Source: Rhizobiaceae bacterium (lineage in GTDB: Bacteria > Pseudomonadota > Alphaproteobacteria > Rhizobiales > Rhizobiaceae). Taken from it: DNA of 64,000 nucleotides. The stretch spans positions 47,329 through 111,328 of the forward strand of contig JANQMU010000126.1 in the NCBI GenBank assembly GCA_028279875.1. The letters run 5' to 3'. Within the stretch, counting starts at the first letter, position 1; each line of letters begins with the position of its first letter. The position numbers were made by a program, and so were the translations under genes. The notes under the pieces were generated by a model. That model did not search any database. It was not told the DNA's origin and was given only the letters and a program-made list of their open reading frames with translations. Below are positions 63,217 through 64,000 of this stretch, one piece after another.

Positions 63217-64000
63217 TCAGCGCTTCAGCGCGTCGACACCCGGCAGGGGTTTGCCTTCCATCCATTCCAGGAAGGCGCCGCCGGCGGTGGAGACATAGGT
63301 GAAATCCCCGGCGACGCCGGCATGGTTGAGCGCGGCAACCGTGTCACCGCCGCCGGCAACCGAAATCAGCAGCCCCTCTTTGGTCTGCCTGGCGGCAAAT
63401 TTCGCCGCGGCGACGGTTGCCGCATCGAAAGGCTCGATTTCGAAGGCGCCGAGCGGGCCGTTCCAGACCAAGGTCTTGGCCCGGCCGATCCAGTCATTGA
63501 TGGCTGCCACCGATTTCGGGCCGACATCGAGGATCATGGCATCGGCCGGTACCGCATCGATATCGACGGTGTGGCTGTCCGCGCCCGCCTTGAATTCCCG
63601 CGCGACAACGCCGTCCACCGGCAGCACGATCACGCAGCCGGCGGAGGCGGCCTCGATCATGATCTGCTTGGCCGTTCCGGTCAGATCGTGTTCGCAGAGC
63701 GACTTTCCGACATCGGTGCCCTTGGCGGCCAGAAATGTGTTGGCCATGCCGCCGCCAATGACCAGCGCATCGACCTTCTTGACAAGGTTCATCAGCAGGT
63801 CGAGCTTGGTCGAGACCTTGGCGCCGCCGACGATGGCGACCACCGGATGATCCGGACGCCCGAGGCCCTTTTCCAGCGCCTCCAGTTCGGCCTGCATGGC
63901 GCGGCCGGCATAGGCGGGCAGGTGACGGGCGATGGCCTCGGTGGATGCATGGGCGCGATGGGCGGCGGAGAAGGCATCGTCGACATAGATATCGCCATTG
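63217..64000 (-). CDS. pgk: Phosphoglycerate kinase, C-terminal part (5' end beyond window)
   Basis: The frame runs off the right edge; about 261 residues are visible. They include NGDIYVDDAFSAAHRAHASTEAIA and GRPDHPVVAIVGGAKVSTKLDLL of the N-domain/hinge, ALVIGGGMANTFL, VWNGPLGAFEIEPF, and the nucleotide-binding end VAGGGDTVAAL and TAGGAFLEWMEGK. Transfers phosphate between 1,3-bisphosphoglycerate and ADP. Lies upstream of the SH3 and aldolase genes on the same strand, the DUF1330 gene being inserted in the opposite direction. Confidence 0.96.
   Translation of the reverse strand, partial: NGDIYVDDAFSAAHRAHASTEAIARHLPAYAGRAMQAELEALEKGLGRPDHPVVAIVGGAKVSTKLDLLMNLVKKVDALVIGGGMANTFLAAKGTDVGKSLCEHDLTGTAKQIMIEAASAGCVIVLPVDGVVAREFKAGADSHTVDIDAVPADAMILDVGPKSVAAINDWIGRAKTLVWNGPLGAFEIEPFDAATVAAAKFAARQTKEGLLISVAGGGDTVAALNHAGVAGDFTYVSTAGGAFLEWMEGKPLPGVDALKR

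Overview
The window is chromosomal DNA from a GC-rich alphaproteobacterium, most likely of the Hyphomicrobiales (Rhizobium/Hoeflea/Martelella-like). This rests on the gene set: an RcdA-like DUF1465 protein, DUF1192 and DUF465 small proteins, cysteine-free L31 and L36 ribosomal proteins, purE-purK, class I fructose-bisphosphate aldolase beside pgk, and many LacI- or LysR-controlled ABC importers with LacI-type operators. It is a read-through of gene families, not a database match.

Region 1 (1-5.2 kb) is accessory and visibly more AT-rich: the tail of an APH-type phosphotransferase, an IS91-type element (tyrosine recombinase plus a frameshifted HUH transposase), a ComB-like phosphatase, a YgjV-like membrane protein and empty spacers. 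Region 2 (5.2-12 kb) is mostly housekeeping: two alpha/beta hydrolases, a TPR protein, rpmJ, purK-purE, two DUF465 proteins and a TauE/SafE exporter.

Region 3 (11.3-42 kb) is a dense carbohydrate/polyol island. (a) A peptide-type ABC importer with a LacI regulator stands divergently from a P-loop kinase and an inositol-monophosphatase-family enzyme; two exactly reverse-complementary LacI operators lie between them. (b) A XylFGH-like importer with its own LacI regulator carries a periplasmic CRTAC1/FG-GAP protein at the end of its permease operon. (c) A block bounded by a 23-bp repeat encodes a di-haem MauG/cytochrome c peroxidase, a PhyH dioxygenase, an IolG-like dehydrogenase, an aldo/keto reductase and an SDR. 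(d) Just outside it is an unusual predicted regulator in which a winged-helix DNA-binding domain is fused to a type II ABC solute-binding fold without a signal peptide; matching palindromes lie before this gene and before the reductase operon. (e) An acyl-CoA synthetase, a ThiE-like protein and a Sel1-repeat protein follow. (f) A LysR-controlled importer (solute-binding protein and two permeases, no ATPase) is co-transcribed with a cytoplasmic sulfatase.

Region 4 (43-64 kb) is core: efp, an SuhB-type phosphatase, a TolQ/MotA plus MotB/OmpA pair, an FAD dehydrogenase, an L,D-transpeptidase, a YcaQ-type glycosylase, an MsbA-like exporter, rpmE, the RcdA-like gene, a candidate minus-strand small RNA with an exposed anti-Shine-Dalgarno CCTCCC, a quinone oxidoreductase, class I aldolase and the C-terminal part of pgk.

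The most promising unexplained items are the HTH/solute-binding fusion with its palindromes and adjoining oxidation cassette, the CRTAC1/MauG pair, the kinase/phosphatase/peptide-type importer set, and the candidate sRNA.
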